Notes: generated by a model not told the origin, from the sequence alone. A DNA stretch of 64,000 nucleotides from Pseudomonas gregormendelii (GCF_017114825.1 NZ_JADEVO010000010.1:62001-126000), one strand, 5' to 3'. Positions 26,743 through 36,480 are shown, numbered from the stretch's first letter. Made by a program: numbers and translations.

Positions 26743-28425
26743 ATGCGCATGAGCCTCAAGGCTAAAGTCCTGTCCCTCGCCGTCCTCCCGGTGCTGCTCT
26801 TTGCGCTGGTCATCAGTCTGACCACGCTGTTTATCCTGCAGCAACAGGCGCGCAACGAAGTGGAGGAAACCCGGCAACGCCTGCTCTCTGACGCCAAGGC
26901 CACCTTGCAAAGCTACGTGGCCGTGGCCGTGTCCACGATCAAACCTCTCTACGAAGCCGCCGCCCCCGGCGACGATGGCGCGCGGGCCCAGGCGATCAAA
27001 TTGCTGTCGAGCATCAGCTATGGCAAGGACGGCTATTTCTTCGGCTATGACTCCAACACCGTGCGCCTGTTCAAGGCCAACAGCCCGGAAGGCGTCGGCC
27101 AGAGCTTCAAGGACAACCGCGACCCGAACGGCGTGTACGTCAACCGCGACCTGGTGAAAGTCGCGAAGGACGGCACCCATTACCTGCAATACAGTTCACC
27201 GTTGCCGGGCAACACCCAGGTGCTGGTGCCCAAGCTTGGTTACACCGAGTACCTGGCCAAATGGGACATGGCGGTGGGTACGTCGGTGAATCTCGACGGC
27301 ATTGAGGCGCAGGTGGCGCTGGTCGAGGCCAAGGTACAGGCGCGCATGGAAGGGGTGGTGTGGAGCATTGTCGGCATCGCTGCCGTGGTCTTGCTGGTGA
27401 TCGCCGCTGCTGGCGTGTTGCTGTCCAACACGATCTTGCGTCCACTGCACCTGATGAAGGCCAACCTCGATGACATCGCGGCAGGCGAGGGTGACCTGAC
27501 TCGCCGCCTGACCATTACCAGCCAGGATGAACTTGGCGAACTGGCGGGCTCGTTCAATCGTTTTGTCGACAAGATCCATGGGCTGGTGCGCCAGATCACT
27601 GAAATGACTTCGCAGCTGACCGGCCTGGTGACTCAGGTATCCGCTCAGGCCCAGCGTTCGGACCAGGCGATGGAGCGCCAGCGTCACGAGACCGATCAGG
27701 TGGCCACGGCTATCAATGAAATGTCGGCGGCGGCCCAGGAAGTTGCCAAAAGCGCGCAGAACGCTGCGGTAGCGGCTCAGCAGACGGATGAAGAGGGCCA
27801 GGCGGCCAAGCGGGTAGTGGCTGGCAGCATCGTGAAGATTCATGCACTGGTGGACGACATTCGCAGCAGCGGCGTGTCGCTGGACAGTTTGCAGCAGGAC
27901 GTGTCGTCGATTGTCAGCGTGCTCGGGGTGATTCGCTCGATTGCTGACCAGACCAACCTGCTGGCCCTCAATGCCGCGATCGAAGCGGCTCGCGCCGGCG
28001 AGGCGGGCCGCGGCTTTGCTGTGGTGGCGGACGAAGTGCGGGCGCTGGCCAGTCGCACGCAAATCAGCACCCAGGAAATCCAGGGCATGATCGACCGTTT
28101 GCAGGCGGGCACGCAGTCAGCGGTTGAGGCGATGCGTCGCTCCAGTGAGGCCGGCGACGGCACCAGCGCCCAGGCCAACGAGGCGGGCGCTTCGCTGGAT
28201 GCGATGGCGCAGTTGATTGGCACGATCAACTCGATGAACGCGCAGATCGCCAGCGCCGCCGAAGAGCAGACGGCCGTGGCCGAAGAGATCAACCGCAGCG
28301 TGCATCAGATTGCGGCAGCCGTGGACAGCGTCGCTGACGAAACCCAGCTCGGCGCACAAACCACCCGTAGCCTCGCAGACCTGGGGCAACGGTTGGGCGG
28401 ACTGGTTGGGCAGTTCCGTATCTGA
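26743..28425 (+). CDS. Methyl-accepting chemotaxis protein with single Cache domain
   Basis: A 560-residue chemoreceptor. The N-terminal membrane helix is at about 8-33. A periplasmic sCache_2 domain follows ([51 protein letters not shown]). A second helix lies near 203-227, then HAMP ([13 protein letters not shown]) and the signalling tip [20 protein letters not shown]. sCache_2 receptors often sense small organic acids; the ligand here is unknown. ATG at 26743 is favoured because AAGAG lies 9 bases ahead; a GTG at 26734 is in frame. Confidence 0.92.
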   Translation: MRMSLKAKVLSLAVLPVLLFALVISLTTLFILQQQARNEVEETRQRLLSDAKATLQSYVAVAVSTIKPLYEAAAPGDDGARAQAIKLLSSISYGKDGYFFGYDSNTVRLFKANSPEGVGQSFKDNRDPNGVYVNRDLVKVAKDGTHYLQYSSPLPGNTQVLVPKLGYTEYLAKWDMAVGTSVNLDGIEAQVALVEAKVQARMEGVVWSIVGIAAVVLLVIAAAGVLLSNTILRPLHLMKANLDDIAAGEGDLTRRLTITSQDELGELAGSFNRFVDKIHGLVRQITEMTSQLTGLVTQVSAQAQRSDQAMERQRHETDQVATAINEMSAAAQEVAKSAQNAAVAAQQTDEEGQAAKRVVAGSIVKIHALVDDIRSSGVSLDSLQQDVSSIVSVLGVIRSIADQTNLLALNAAIEAARAGEAGRGFAVVADEVRALASRTQISTQEIQGMIDRLQAGTQSAVEAMRRSSEAGDGTSAQANEAGASLDAMAQLIGTINSMNAQIASAAEEQTAVAEEINRSVHQIAAAVDSVADETQLGAQTTRSLADLGQRLGGLVGQFRI

Positions 28426-28537
28426 CGCCTGACGTTTTTGGTGGCCTTTACACGTCTGTGGCAATTGAGCTCCTGTGGCGAGGGGGGCAGCTTGCCTGCT
28501 CCAGGATGGTGCCATAGCGCACTGCCTGCCTCGCCAG

Positions 28538-29473
28538 CTACGGTCGGTCCCAGTACGGCACCGCCCCGAAGCATTCGACAAAAAAATCGATCACCGTCCT
28601 GACCTTTACCGACAACCGTCGGCTACCGGGCCACAGGACGGCGATCTGCTGCGGTTCCAGGCTATTGGATACCTGATACTCCTCCAGCACGGGCACCAGC
28701 GTGCCGTTACGCACCGCTTCGCCAATCAGCCATGACGGAAACATCACCAGCCCCAGGCCCTGTTCCGCCGCTTGAGTGAGAGTGTCGGCATGGTTGCCGG
28801 TGATTGGCCCCTTCACCGAGTAAGCCACCCAGTCCTGCTGATCTTTGCGGAAGAACCAGCGCTGCTGACCGGCCACGCCTTTGTAGGCCAGACACTGATG
28901 GGCGACGAGCTCGTCGGGACGCCTCGGGGTGCCGCGACGCTTAAGATACGCCGGGCTGGCCGCCACCTGGAAACGATGGGGCGCCAGAATTCGCGCCTGC
29001 ATGCTCGAGTCGTGCAGGGGGCCGATGCGGAACAGCAGGTCGGCACCTTCCTGCAGCGGATCGACGTAGCTGTCGGTCTGCTGGATATCCAGTTGCAGCT
29101 TCGGGTAGCGCTCGCACAACTGGCCAAGCCAGGGCGTCAGGTGCCGTTGCCCGAAGACCACCGGGGCGTTTATCCGAACCAGTCCACTCGGCTCGCTTCG
29201 CTGCTCCTGCAGCGCCTGTTCGGCTTCCTCGAGCTGCACCAGCACCAACCGCGCATGGTGCCCCAGCATGCGCCCGGCCTCGGTAGGGGTGACGGCGCGC
29301 GTGTGGCGGTACAGCAGTTGTTGGCTCAGGGCCTGTTCCATCAGCTGGATCTGCCGCGAAATGGAGGAGGGTGCCAGGCCTTCGCGACGGGCGACTTCAG
29401 AGAAACTGCCATGGTCCAGCACCGCGACAAACAGCCTGAGCGCCTTGAATCCAAATTCGTTTAGACCCTGCAT
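28538..29473 (-). CDS. LysR-family transcriptional regulator
   Basis: A 311-residue regulator. The N-terminal winged helix (about 8-66) reads ALRLFVAVLDHGSFSEVA then SSISRQIQLMEQALSQQLL. The remainder is the substrate-binding fold (SGLVRINAPVVFGQ, DLLFRIGPLHDSSMQARIL). The protein belongs to the CrgA-like branch in which gene control responds to small ligands. ATG at 29473 is chosen; the frame extends 17 codons upstream without family similarity. Divergent YdcZ-type transporters start 216 bases away and are the best guess for a target. Confidence 0.87.
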   Translation of the reverse strand: MQGLNEFGFKALRLFVAVLDHGSFSEVARREGLAPSSISRQIQLMEQALSQQLLYRHTRAVTPTEAGRMLGHHARLVLVQLEEAEQALQEQRSEPSGLVRINAPVVFGQRHLTPWLGQLCERYPKLQLDIQQTDSYVDPLQEGADLLFRIGPLHDSSMQARILAPHRFQVAASPAYLKRRGTPRRPDELVAHQCLAYKGVAGQQRWFFRKDQQDWVAYSVKGPITGNHADTLTQAAEQGLGLVMFPSWLIGEAVRNGTLVPVLEEYQVSNSLEPQQIAVLWPGSRRLSVKVRTVIDFFVECFGAVPYWDRP

Positions 29474-29569
29474 GATCAATCCTGCTGTGCGTAATGCGCA
29501 AAAGTGTTGTCTGGATGCTCCCATTTATCGCAAAGGGAAGCCAGCCGATAATGCACGCCTCCTTCGCCC

Positions 29570-29660
29570 ATGGGGCGCAAGTCTGCCCGCGAAATCATCG
29601 CTCACCCGCTTGTTGCCGACCCGAGCAGCGTTTTCGCGAGCAGGCTCGCGCCGACATGGG
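29570..29660. repeat. Diverged REPIN
   Basis: GGGGCGCAAGTCTGCCCGCG at the left and TTCGCGAGCAGGCTCGCGCC at the right are weak REP arms in opposite orientation. They occupy much of the divergent promoter region between lysR and the transporter pair. Confidence 0.55.
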
Positions 29661-29689
29661 TTTGTGTTAACTGACCACAGGTTATCTTT

Positions 29690-30175
29690 ATGCAATCTTC
29701 AATCGAACAGGTCGCTGCGACGCCTGCCACCAAACCGGGGCTACGGCTGCTGCTGTTGCCGCTGGTGATCCTGGCCGGCATGGGGCTTTCCGTGGAGGCC
29801 GGGTTGCTGGGGCCGCTTGGGGTTCAGGTCGGGCATCTGTGGGCGACCTTGAGCATCTTTGGCGTTGGCTCGGCCATCTTGTTTCTGCTGCTGTTGATGA
29901 GCGGCCCGCAACAGGGGCCGGCGTTGAACACCTTGCCGCGCTGGCAACTGATCGGCGGTTTCCTGGGCCCCGTGTACGTGATCGTATTGACGCTGGCCAC
30001 GCCGCATATCGGCATCGCCATGACGATGATCGCGATTCTTTCAGGGCAGGTCGGTAAAAGCGTGCTGATCGACCATTTCGGCTGGTTCGGCGCAACGCGC
30101 AAAAAGGTCAACGGTGAACGCTGGCTGGCGTTGGTGTTGATTGTTGCCGCACTTGTTCTGATTGCCAGGGGTTGA
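29690..30175 (+). CDS. Small DMT-type transporter, YdcZ/DUF606 family (first of pair)
   Basis: A 161-residue protein of five hydrophobic segments with a short polar N-terminus. LPRWQLIGGFLGPVYVIVLT and LSGQVGKSVLIDHFGWFG are typical of the YdcZ family, half-size relatives of EamA drug/metabolite exporters. The neighbour is a second YdcZ gene whose ATG overlaps this stop, so the two probably form a heterodimer. The substrate is unknown. A LysR regulator lies divergently upstream. Confidence 0.85.
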   Translation: MQSSIEQVAATPATKPGLRLLLLPLVILAGMGLSVEAGLLGPLGVQVGHLWATLSIFGVGSAILFLLLLMSGPQQGPALNTLPRWQLIGGFLGPVYVIVLTLATPHIGIAMTMIAILSGQVGKSVLIDHFGWFGATRKKVNGERWLALVLIVAALVLIARG

Positions 30176-30630
30176 TGATGAGTCTGTTTATTTTGTTGGC
30201 GGTGGTCGTAGCGGCCGGTGCGGTGTTGAGTGTGCAGGCGGCGATCAATGGACGCCTGGGTGAAACGGTGGGCGTGTTGCGCAGCAGTCTGTTGACCTTC
30301 GTGGTCGGCGCTGTGGTCACCGGCCTGCTGATCCTGTTCTTCGAACCGGCCCATGCGGTGAGTCTGCTCGACGTGCCGAAATGGCAGCTCAGCGGCGCCC
30401 TCTTCGGCGTGGTCTACATGATGGTGATGGTCGGCGCAGTGCCACGGGTAGGGGCGGCTGTCGCCACTGTGGCGGTTATCGTCGGGCAGTTGGGCATGGG
30501 CATGCTGATCGACAATTTCGGCTGGCTGGGCAACCCGGCAATCGAGTTGTCGGGCAGCCGGATCCTGGCGATGGTGTGCCTGGCGCTGGCGCTGGTGTTC
30601 ATGTATCGCAGTAATACGCGGCAGGCGTAA
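30172..30630 (+). CDS. Small DMT-type transporter, YdcZ/DUF606 family (second of pair)
   Basis: A 152-residue paralogue of the gene before it. It shows VLSVQAAINGRLGETVG near residue 19, VPKWQLSGALFGVVYMMVMV and VIVGQLGMGMLIDNFGWLG. The WQL-G-GxVY and GQxG-LIDxFGW blocks line up with the first protein. Three ATGs in a row (30172, 30175, 30178) could start it; the first overlaps the upstream stop. The pair should sit in opposite orientations in the inner membrane, as in other two-gene small transporters. Confidence 0.85.
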   Translation: MMMSLFILLAVVVAAGAVLSVQAAINGRLGETVGVLRSSLLTFVVGAVVTGLLILFFEPAHAVSLLDVPKWQLSGALFGVVYMMVMVGAVPRVGAAVATVAVIVGQLGMGMLIDNFGWLGNPAIELSGSRILAMVCLALALVFMYRSNTRQA

Positions 30631-30712
30631 CGTCGATGGTTGATGGTCCTACACTGTAATCACGGGTGGGCATCCGCTGCATCCGGACGACCATAACGAT
30701 GGAGTCAAGACC

Positions 30713-30880
30713 ATGACCGTAACCAGGACCGATACCTGCGACTGCCCCAAATGCAAGTGCGAGCTGGGTGAGCACCCGATCGCTCGACACGGCAAGCATT
30801 ACTGCTGCGAAGCGTGCGCCAAGCACCACGAGCATGGCGAAGAGTGTTCATCCAAAGGCTGCAAGTGCGCGCACAGTTAA
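30713..30880 (+). CDS. bmtA: Bacterial metallothionein (BmtA/SmtA-like), 55 residues
   Basis: This short frame encodes a 55-residue Cys/His-rich protein with nine Cys: CDCPKCKCELG at the start, HYCCEAC in the middle and CSSKGCKCAHS at the end, plus five His. The arrangement fits the SmtA/BmtA family that binds Zn, Cd or Cu in the cytoplasm. A 12-base approach to the ATG contains GGAG. It is followed by a strong terminator (30912-30943), so it is a single-gene unit. Too short to be caught by ordinary gene-length limits. Confidence 0.88.
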   Translation: MTVTRTDTCDCPKCKCELGEHPIARHGKHYCCEACAKHHEHGEECSSKGCKCAHS

Positions 30881-30911
30881 CCGGTCACCCAATAACCGGT
30901 CACTCAAACAA

Positions 30912-30943
30912 AGTGGAGCCTTTTCAGGCTCCACTGTTGTTTT
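30912..30943 (+). terminator. Rho-independent terminator after the metallothionein gene
   Basis: AGTGGAGCC and GGCTCCACT form a perfect 9-bp stem around TTTTCA, followed by TGTTGTTTT. Confidence 0.85.
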
Positions 30944-30964
30944 GGGCAAACCATGCTTCGCGGG

Positions 30965-31192
30965 TCAGCCAGCCGGCCGCCAGGTCACGTTCTCGACGCC
31001 GAATTTCTCGGCCATCGGTTTGCTGGTCTTCTGCACCTTCTCCCGGCCAAAGCGCGGGATCCGACCCACACCGGCGTCACAGCTTGCCCAATGCCAAGCC
31101 TCTGCGTTGTCCATCTTGTCCAGACGGATAATGAAAGACTTGGGGGCGCCATGAAGGGTGTACTCAATGACGAATAATTTTGCGTTGTTCAT
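30965..31192 (-). CDS. Conserved hypothetical protein (DUF6555-like), 75 residues
   Basis: A small, probably cytoplasmic protein starting MNNAKLFVIEYTLHGAPKSF and containing DNAEAWHWASCDAGVGRIPR. I recall the same sequence as a Pseudomonas-restricted family (DUF6555), but have no function for it. The 230 bases between its start and selD carry a 7-bp stem (GTTGGGA with TCCCAAC, 31273-31291) and nothing else I can name. The family label is from memory. Confidence 0.75.
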   Translation of the reverse strand: MNNAKLFVIEYTLHGAPKSFIIRLDKMDNAEAWHWASCDAGVGRIPRFGREKVQKTSKPMAEKFGVENVTWRPAG

Positions 31193-31422
31193 AAAGCCCG
31201 TGATTCTCCCTGTGGTATTAGAAGGATCATGGGCGGGCCGGAAAATTCAGTCGGATTGTCAGACGGCAGCGAGTTGGGATGGGCTCCCAACCTGAAACTC
31301 ACTATAGCTGAGGGAACCTGCACGGTGGTTTTTTGGCCTGAAGGCCCAAAGATCACAGGCCGGCTCTGATCGTCCAGGTGATTGCTGTACGATTGTCGAC
31401 CTGACTTCACAAGGTGCCCCCC

Positions 31423-32457
31423 ATGAGCGAGCCGATTCGTCTGACCCAATACAGCCACGGCGCAGGATGCGGCTGCAAGATTTCCCCCCAGGTGCTGGAA
31501 GTGATCCTGGCAGGCAGCGGGGCGCAGAACCTGGACCCGAATCTGTGGGTCGGCAATGCCTCGCGTGATGATGCGGCGGTCTATGCCATCGACGAAGAAC
31601 GTGGGGTGGTCTCGACCACCGACTTCTTCATGCCGATCGTCGATGACCCGTTCGACTTCGGTCGCATCGCCGCCACCAACGCCATCAGCGACATCTACGC
31701 CATGGGCGGCAATCCGCTGATGGCAATCGCCATTCTCGGCTGGCCGGTCAACGTGCTGGCCCCGGAAATCGCCCGGGAGGTGATTCGTGGCGGTCGCTCG
31801 ATCTGTGATGAAGCAGGCATTCCCTTGGCCGGCGGGCACTCCATCGACGCGCCCGAGCCGATTTTCGGCCTGGCCGTGACCGGGCTGGTGGAAAAACGCC
31901 ACATGAAACGCAACGACACCGCGACCGCCGGATGCCTGTTGTACCTCACCAAACCCCTGGGGATCGGCATCCTCACCACCGCCGAGAAAAAGGGCAAGTT
32001 GCGCCATGCCGATATCGGCCTGGCCCGTGACTGGATGTGCACCCTGAACAAGCCTGGCAGCCGTTTCGGCAAGCTTGAGGGCGTGACCGCGATGACCGAC
32101 GTCACCGGGTTCGGCCTGCTCGGGCACCTGGTGGAAATGGCCGACGGCAGCCACCTGACCGCGCGTATCGAGTACGACCGCGTGCCGCGCCTGGCCGGGG
32201 TCGAGTACTACCTCGAACAAGGTTGCGTACCCGGCGGCACCCTGCGCAATTTCGACAGCTATGCCAGCAAACTGGGACGTCTGCAGGAACTGCACAAGCG
32301 TGTGCTGTGCGACCCGCAAACCAGCGGCGGCCTGCTGATAGCGGTCACTCCGGCAGGCAACCCGCAGTTTCTGAGCGTGGCCGCCGAACTGGGACTGACC
32401 CTTGAGCCCATCGGTGAGCTGGTTGAGCGACAGACCCACGCGGTCGAGGTGTTCTGA
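31423..32457 (+). CDS. selD: Selenide, water dikinase (selenophosphate synthetase)
   Basis: A 344-residue enzyme that makes selenophosphate from selenide and ATP, the selenium donor for selenocysteine and 2-selenouridine. The active-site loop [10 protein letters not shown] carries the catalytic Cys16 and Lys19 (E. coli Cys17 and Lys20). [20 protein letters not shown] and [16 protein letters not shown] are strongly conserved. This copy uses Cys, not selenocysteine. ATG at 31423 is used; an upstream in-frame ATG is less conserved. Its stop overlaps the mnmH start by one base (TGATG), so the two genes form an operon. Confidence 0.95.
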   Translation: MSEPIRLTQYSHGAGCGCKISPQVLEVILAGSGAQNLDPNLWVGNASRDDAAVYAIDEERGVVSTTDFFMPIVDDPFDFGRIAATNAISDIYAMGGNPLMAIAILGWPVNVLAPEIAREVIRGGRSICDEAGIPLAGGHSIDAPEPIFGLAVTGLVEKRHMKRNDTATAGCLLYLTKPLGIGILTTAEKKGKLRHADIGLARDWMCTLNKPGSRFGKLEGVTAMTDVTGFGLLGHLVEMADGSHLTARIEYDRVPRLAGVEYYLEQGCVPGGTLRNFDSYASKLGRLQELHKRVLCDPQTSGGLLIAVTPAGNPQFLSVAAELGLTLEPIGELVERQTHAVEVF

Positions 32458-33560
32458 TGCCAATCGACTGCACCGACTACCGCGCCATTTTCCTCAACGA
32501 CCGACCCATGCTCGATGCTCGTGCACCGGTGGAATTCGCCAAGGGCTCGTTTCCCGGCGTGGTCAACCTGCCGCTGATGAATGACCACGAGCGCCAGCGC
32601 ATCGGCACCTGCTACAAGCAGCACGGGCAGGAGGCAGCGATCACCCTCGGGCACCAACTGGTGTCCGGTGCGATCAAGGCCGAACGTATCCAGGCCTGGG
32701 CCGATTTTGCCCAGGCCCATCCTGAAGGTTATCTGTACTGTTTTCGCGGTGGCTTGCGCTCGCAGCTTGTGCAGCAGTGGCTCAAGGACGAGGCGGGCAT
32801 CGAGTACCCACGAGTCGGTGGCGGCTACAAGGCCATGCGCTCGTTCCTGCTGGACACGGTCGACCAGGCAGTGACGCAGTGTGATTTCGTGTTGCTGGGC
32901 GGCATGACCGGTACCGGCAAGACCGAGGTGCTCACGCAGTTGAGCAACGGTCTGGACCTGGAAGGCCATGCCAATCACCGCGGCTCCAGTTTCGGCAAAC
33001 GCGCCACTGACCAGCCCTCCAACATCGATTTTGAAAACCGCCTGGCCGTGGACATCTTGAAAAAACGTGCGGTTGGCATCGAGCGCTTCGTATTGGAAGA
33101 CGAGAGCCGCACGGTCGGCAGCTGCGCCTTGCCGCTGCCGTTGTTCCAGGGCATGCAGCAGTATCCGATGGTCTGGCTGGAAGACAGCCTGCAAGGGCGG
33201 GTCGAGCGGATCCTGCGCGATTACGTGGTAGACCTGTGCGCGGAATTCATCACTGTGCATGGCGAAGTCGGGTTTGCGCTGTTCTCCGAGCGGTTGCTGG
33301 AAAGCCTCAATAATGTGCAAAAACGCCTGGGTGGCGAACGGCACCGGCGCATGCTGCTGTTGATGGAGGATGCGTTGGCGGAACAGGCACGCAGCGGCTC
33401 GGTGGACCTGCACCGGGCCTGGATCGAGGGCTTGTTGAGCGAGTATTACGACCCGATGTATGCGTTTCAGCGCGAGAAAAAGGGCGCGCGAATCGAGTTT
33501 GCCGGGGAGCGGGATGCGGTGCTCGAGTATCTGCTGGAGCGTGCTGTTCAGCGGGGGTGA
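32457..33560 (+). CDS. mnmH: tRNA 2-selenouridine synthase
   Basis: A 367-residue enzyme (also called SelU or YbbB) that replaces sulfur by selenium at the wobble uridine of tRNAs for Lys, Glu and Gln, using selenophosphate from selD. The rhodanese half has catalytic Cys95 in [12 protein letters not shown]. The second half holds a P-loop, [12 protein letters not shown] near residue 147. Length is normal. Translation is coupled to selD by the TGATG overlap. Together they show that the cell handles selenium, but the genes for selenocysteine insertion (selA, selB, selC) are not in this window. Confidence 0.94.
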   Translation: MPIDCTDYRAIFLNDRPMLDARAPVEFAKGSFPGVVNLPLMNDHERQRIGTCYKQHGQEAAITLGHQLVSGAIKAERIQAWADFAQAHPEGYLYCFRGGLRSQLVQQWLKDEAGIEYPRVGGGYKAMRSFLLDTVDQAVTQCDFVLLGGMTGTGKTEVLTQLSNGLDLEGHANHRGSSFGKRATDQPSNIDFENRLAVDILKKRAVGIERFVLEDESRTVGSCALPLPLFQGMQQYPMVWLEDSLQGRVERILRDYVVDLCAEFITVHGEVGFALFSERLLESLNNVQKRLGGERHRRMLLLMEDALAEQARSGSVDLHRAWIEGLLSEYYDPMYAFQREKKGARIEFAGERDAVLEYLLERAVQRG

Positions 33561-33598
33561 TGTTGCCCGCGATGGCGCCCTCACGGGCGCCACAAAAT

Positions 33599-34654
33599 CT
33601 ACAGCAAAGCAGCCCCAATCAACCCGCTAACCACACCAATCCCCATGGTCATCAGCGCCACACTCACCAGCACCCTCGCATCGAAATCCTTGCGCAGCAT
33701 CAGCAGCGACGGCAGGCTGATGCTCGGCAGGGTCATCAGCAGCGCAACGGCGGGGGCGGTGCCCATGCCGAGGGTCATCATGGTTTGCACGATGGGGATT
33801 TCCGCTGCCGTTGGAATCACGAACAAAGTGCCGATGATCGCCAACGGCACCAGCCACATCATGCTGTTGGCCGTGGCCCCATCGATGTGCGGAAACACCC
33901 AGACCCGCACTGCGCCGAGCACCAGCACTGCCAGGATGTAAATCGGGATAGTGCTCCAGAACAGTTGCCAGAGCGTGCGGCCCCAGCGCACCAGGAACGG
34001 TTGCACATCCACCGTGCTCGCTTCACTCACTGCTTCCACAGCCGCTTCAGGCAGCACCTGAGGGCCGGACATGCGCTGCGCCACCCAGGACACGCCAAAC
34101 ACCAGCACGATACCCGCCACCAGGCGCAGCGCCGTAAAGCCCCAGCCCAGCACGAAGCCCATGAACACCAGCGTGGCCGGGTTGAGCACCGGATTGCCGA
34201 TCCAGAACGCCAGCGCGGCGCCGACTGACACATTGGAGCGACGCATGCTGGCCGCTACCGGTGCCGCGCAGCATGAACACATCATGCCCGGCAGGGCGAA
34301 CAGGCCGCCGCGCAAGGTCGAGGCAAAACCGGCGCGGCCGAACAGGCGAAGCAGCCAGTCGCGGGGGATCAACACCTGCAGCAACGAGCCGAGAATCACT
34401 GCCAGCACTGCAGCTTTCCAGATCGCCAGGAAATACACCTTGGCATAGGTCAGTGCAGCGGCCAGGGGAGCGGTCTGGGCGTCGTTGAGGATGGAGGCGC
34501 CGATGCTGTGGTTGTCAGCGGCGAGGAAAGCCTTGGCGTAGTAGGGCGACCATTTGACGTAATACAGGCCAATACAGGCGACCAGGACAAAAAGCGCAGG
34601 TTTCCACCAGAACGACCAGCCCCTGGAGGGGGCAACTGTGGATGAGAGTGACAT
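33599..34654 (-). CDS. Permease of the ArsP/YraQ (DUF318) type
   Basis: A 351-residue membrane protein with about eight hydrophobic segments. The signature ALPGMMCSCCAAPVAASM near residue 130 (with Cys-Ser-Cys-Cys) and a matching second block EIPIVQTMMTLGMGTAPAVA are typical of this two-repeat permease family, which includes ArsP exporters of organoarsenicals. The Cys pair could bind a metalloid, but that is inference. ATG at 34654 is preferred; six extra codons upstream also remain open. It is convergent with mnmH. Confidence 0.84.
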   Translation of the reverse strand: MSLSSTVAPSRGWSFWWKPALFVLVACIGLYYVKWSPYYAKAFLAADNHSIGASILNDAQTAPLAAALTYAKVYFLAIWKAAVLAVILGSLLQVLIPRDWLLRLFGRAGFASTLRGGLFALPGMMCSCCAAPVAASMRRSNVSVGAALAFWIGNPVLNPATLVFMGFVLGWGFTALRLVAGIVLVFGVSWVAQRMSGPQVLPEAAVEAVSEASTVDVQPFLVRWGRTLWQLFWSTIPIYILAVLVLGAVRVWVFPHIDGATANSMMWLVPLAIIGTLFVIPTAAEIPIVQTMMTLGMGTAPAVALLMTLPSISLPSLLMLRKDFDARVLVSVALMTMGIGVVSGLIGAALL

Positions 34655-34720
34655 GGGGAGGTTCCGGGGCAAGAAGGAAAGGGTTCATGATAGCCCAGCT
34701 CCTCCTCCCGGCGCAGGCAC

Positions 34721-35392
34721 TTACGTTGGGCAGGTCTCGCGACCGTTATCCAGGCCTTGCTTGTAGGTGTGGCTTTCCAGGCTGGCCTTGCCGTTGTGCC
34801 AGGTCAGGGTCAGCACATACAACGAGTCGTAATCGCTCGATTCCCAGTCTTCGGTAATCTTCTGCTTCTTGCCCAGGGCGTCGCCCGCCACCTTGTTGAT
34901 CAGCTCAGGCAGGTAGCCATGGGACCAGGCGGTGTAGATGACCGAGTTGTGGTACTTGTCATGGAGCAGTTCGTCGGCCAGGTCGCTGGTATCGTTGGCC
35001 GAGAAGTTGATGTTCACCGGCAGGCCGAGCTTGATCGCACTCGGGCTGATGGTCATCAGGGGACGGATGTAGCTGTAGGAGTTATCCAGCTCGCCTTCCT
35101 CGACATTGCGGGTCGGGTTGGCCGCAAACACGTAGTCGGCCTTGCCGAATTTTTCCGGGAGCAGGGTCGCCAGGTCAATGGCGCGATTGAGGCCCTGGCA
35201 GTTGAGCTGGCCCAGGCCGCCCTCGGGTTTTTCCGCATGGCGCAGGAACACCAGGGTCTGGGTACCGTCAGCGGGCTGGGCGCGGCTTTCACTGGATTCC
35301 AGCGACAGGAACACCGCACTGGTGGCGAGCAGTGCCGGCAGAAAAAGATAGGCGCGATGCTTGAAGCGATTGGCAAATTTCAAGAATTTCAT
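34721..35392 (-). CDS. Exported histidine-phosphatase family protein
   Basis: A 223-residue protein with an N-terminal membrane or signal segment (about 14-33, FLPALLATSAVFLSLE) and a histidine-phosphatase signature. TLVFLRHAEKPEGGLG holds the phospho-accepting His52 with Arg51, and YTAWSHGYLPELI carries the second His near residue 158. The length is typical of branch 1 proteins with a short mature domain. It should hydrolyse phosphate esters in the periplasm; the substrate is unknown. It is a single gene on the minus strand, about 66 bases from the permease. Confidence 0.82.
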   Translation of the reverse strand: MKFLKFANRFKHRAYLFLPALLATSAVFLSLESSESRAQPADGTQTLVFLRHAEKPEGGLGQLNCQGLNRAIDLATLLPEKFGKADYVFAANPTRNVEEGELDNSYSYIRPLMTISPSAIKLGLPVNINFSANDTSDLADELLHDKYHNSVIYTAWSHGYLPELINKVAGDALGKKQKITEDWESSDYDSLYVLTLTWHNGKASLESHTYKQGLDNGRETCPT

Positions 35393-35617
35393 CGAATAAG
35401 GGGTTCTTCAGCGCATTCGGTTAAGGCTGACAAACCTTTACACCGCGAGCTTCCAGCGTCGGGTGATTTCCATGTCGTTGAGCCGGTCCGTTTCCGAAGG
35501 GGCAAGGATCAGAGTGCCTGAAGCCCATTTGGTTCGATCCCGACAGGTGCGCCGCACTCTACCGGGATGCTTTCTCGGATGTAGGAAAAGTTACCGACAG
35601 GATGTTACAACTTGTCG

Positions 35618-35717
35618 TCGCAGCTGCCGGAGGCTGCGATCTTTTGCTCTTGATGTTCAGCAACCTTGAAAAATCAGGATCACGATCAAAAGATCGCAGC
35701 CTTCGGCAGCCCCTACG
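35618..35717. repeat. Palindromic intergenic repeat (GCTGCGATCTTTTG family)
   Basis: CGCAGCTGCCGGAGGCTGCG and ATCTTTTGCTC at the left pair with GATCAAAAGATCGCAGCC and TTCGGCAGCCCCTACG at the right, with a spacer of about 38 bp. It sits directly ahead of the GST gene, so its hairpin falls in that gene's 5' region. Confidence 0.85.
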
Positions 35718-35754
35718 GATTATGATCGGCTTACATCTTCCTTTGGATGCTCCC

Positions 35755-36453
35755 ATGACTGATTTGTCCGCGTTCCCCATCACGCAAAAATGGCCGGCCC
35801 AGTACCCTGAATGGATCCAGCTGTATTCCCTGCCGACACCCAATGGGGTCAAGGTCTCGATCATGCTTGAAGAGATCGGACTGCCCTACGAGCCCCATCG
35901 CGTCAGCTTCGAAACCAATGACCAACTGTCCCCGGAGTTCATTTCGCTGAGCTCTAACAACAAGATTCCGGCGATCCTCGATCCCCATGGTCCGGCCGAT
36001 CAACCCTTGGCGCTGTTCGAGTCCGGGGCGATTCTGATCTACCTCGCCGACAAGAGCGGGCAGTTACTGGCCCAGGAATCGGCGGCACGCTACGAGACGA
36101 TCCAGTGGCTGATGTTCCAGATGGGAGGCATCGGGCCGATGTTCGGCCAGCTTGGCTTCTTCAATAAATTCGCCGGCAAGGACTACGAGGACAAACGCCC
36201 ACTGGGTCGTTATGTGGACGAAAGCAAGCGCCTGCTCAAGGTGCTCGATACCCGGCTGCAAGGGCGGGACTGGATCATGGGCGATCGCTACACCATTGCC
36301 GACATCGCCACGTTCCCCTGGGTGCGCAACCTGATCGGCTTCTATGAAGCGGGCGACCTGGTAGGCATCAACGACTTCAAAAACGTGACGCGGGTGCTTG
36401 AGCGCTTCCTGGCGCGGCCGGCAGTCATGCGCGGGCTGGAAATTCCGAAGTAG
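35755..36453 (+). CDS. Glutathione S-transferase (YfcG/YghU-like)
   Basis: A 232-residue GST. The N-terminal thioredoxin-fold domain has LYSLPTPNGVKVSIMLEEIG, in which Thr-Pro-Asn-Gly replaces the usual Tyr/Ser/Cys site. This is typical of the Nu-class YfcG/YghU disulfide-bond reductases. NNKIPAILDP and LFESGAILIYLAD form the glutathione site, and the helical C-terminal domain has DRYTIADIATFPWVRN. It likely reduces disulfides with glutathione. ATG at 35755 is used; upstream codons run into the palindromic repeat. PhzF follows after 27 bases. Confidence 0.9.
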   Translation: MTDLSAFPITQKWPAQYPEWIQLYSLPTPNGVKVSIMLEEIGLPYEPHRVSFETNDQLSPEFISLSSNNKIPAILDPHGPADQPLALFESGAILIYLADKSGQLLAQESAARYETIQWLMFQMGGIGPMFGQLGFFNKFAGKDYEDKRPLGRYVDESKRLLKVLDTRLQGRDWIMGDRYTIADIATFPWVRNLIGFYEAGDLVGINDFKNVTRVLERFLARPAVMRGLEIPK

Positions 36454-36480
36454 TCCATTCAACAAGACCAGGGAAAGGCC

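Noticed and set aside
30640..31422. tRNA or small RNA gene around the metallothionein/selD gaps
   Set aside because: No cloverleaf or TTCGA-type loop could be found; the hairpins seen are a terminator and one short stem.
31189..33593. Two long minus-strand frames opposite selD and mnmH
   Set aside because: Both plus-strand genes have catalytic residues and normal lengths; the minus frames have no recognisable domains.
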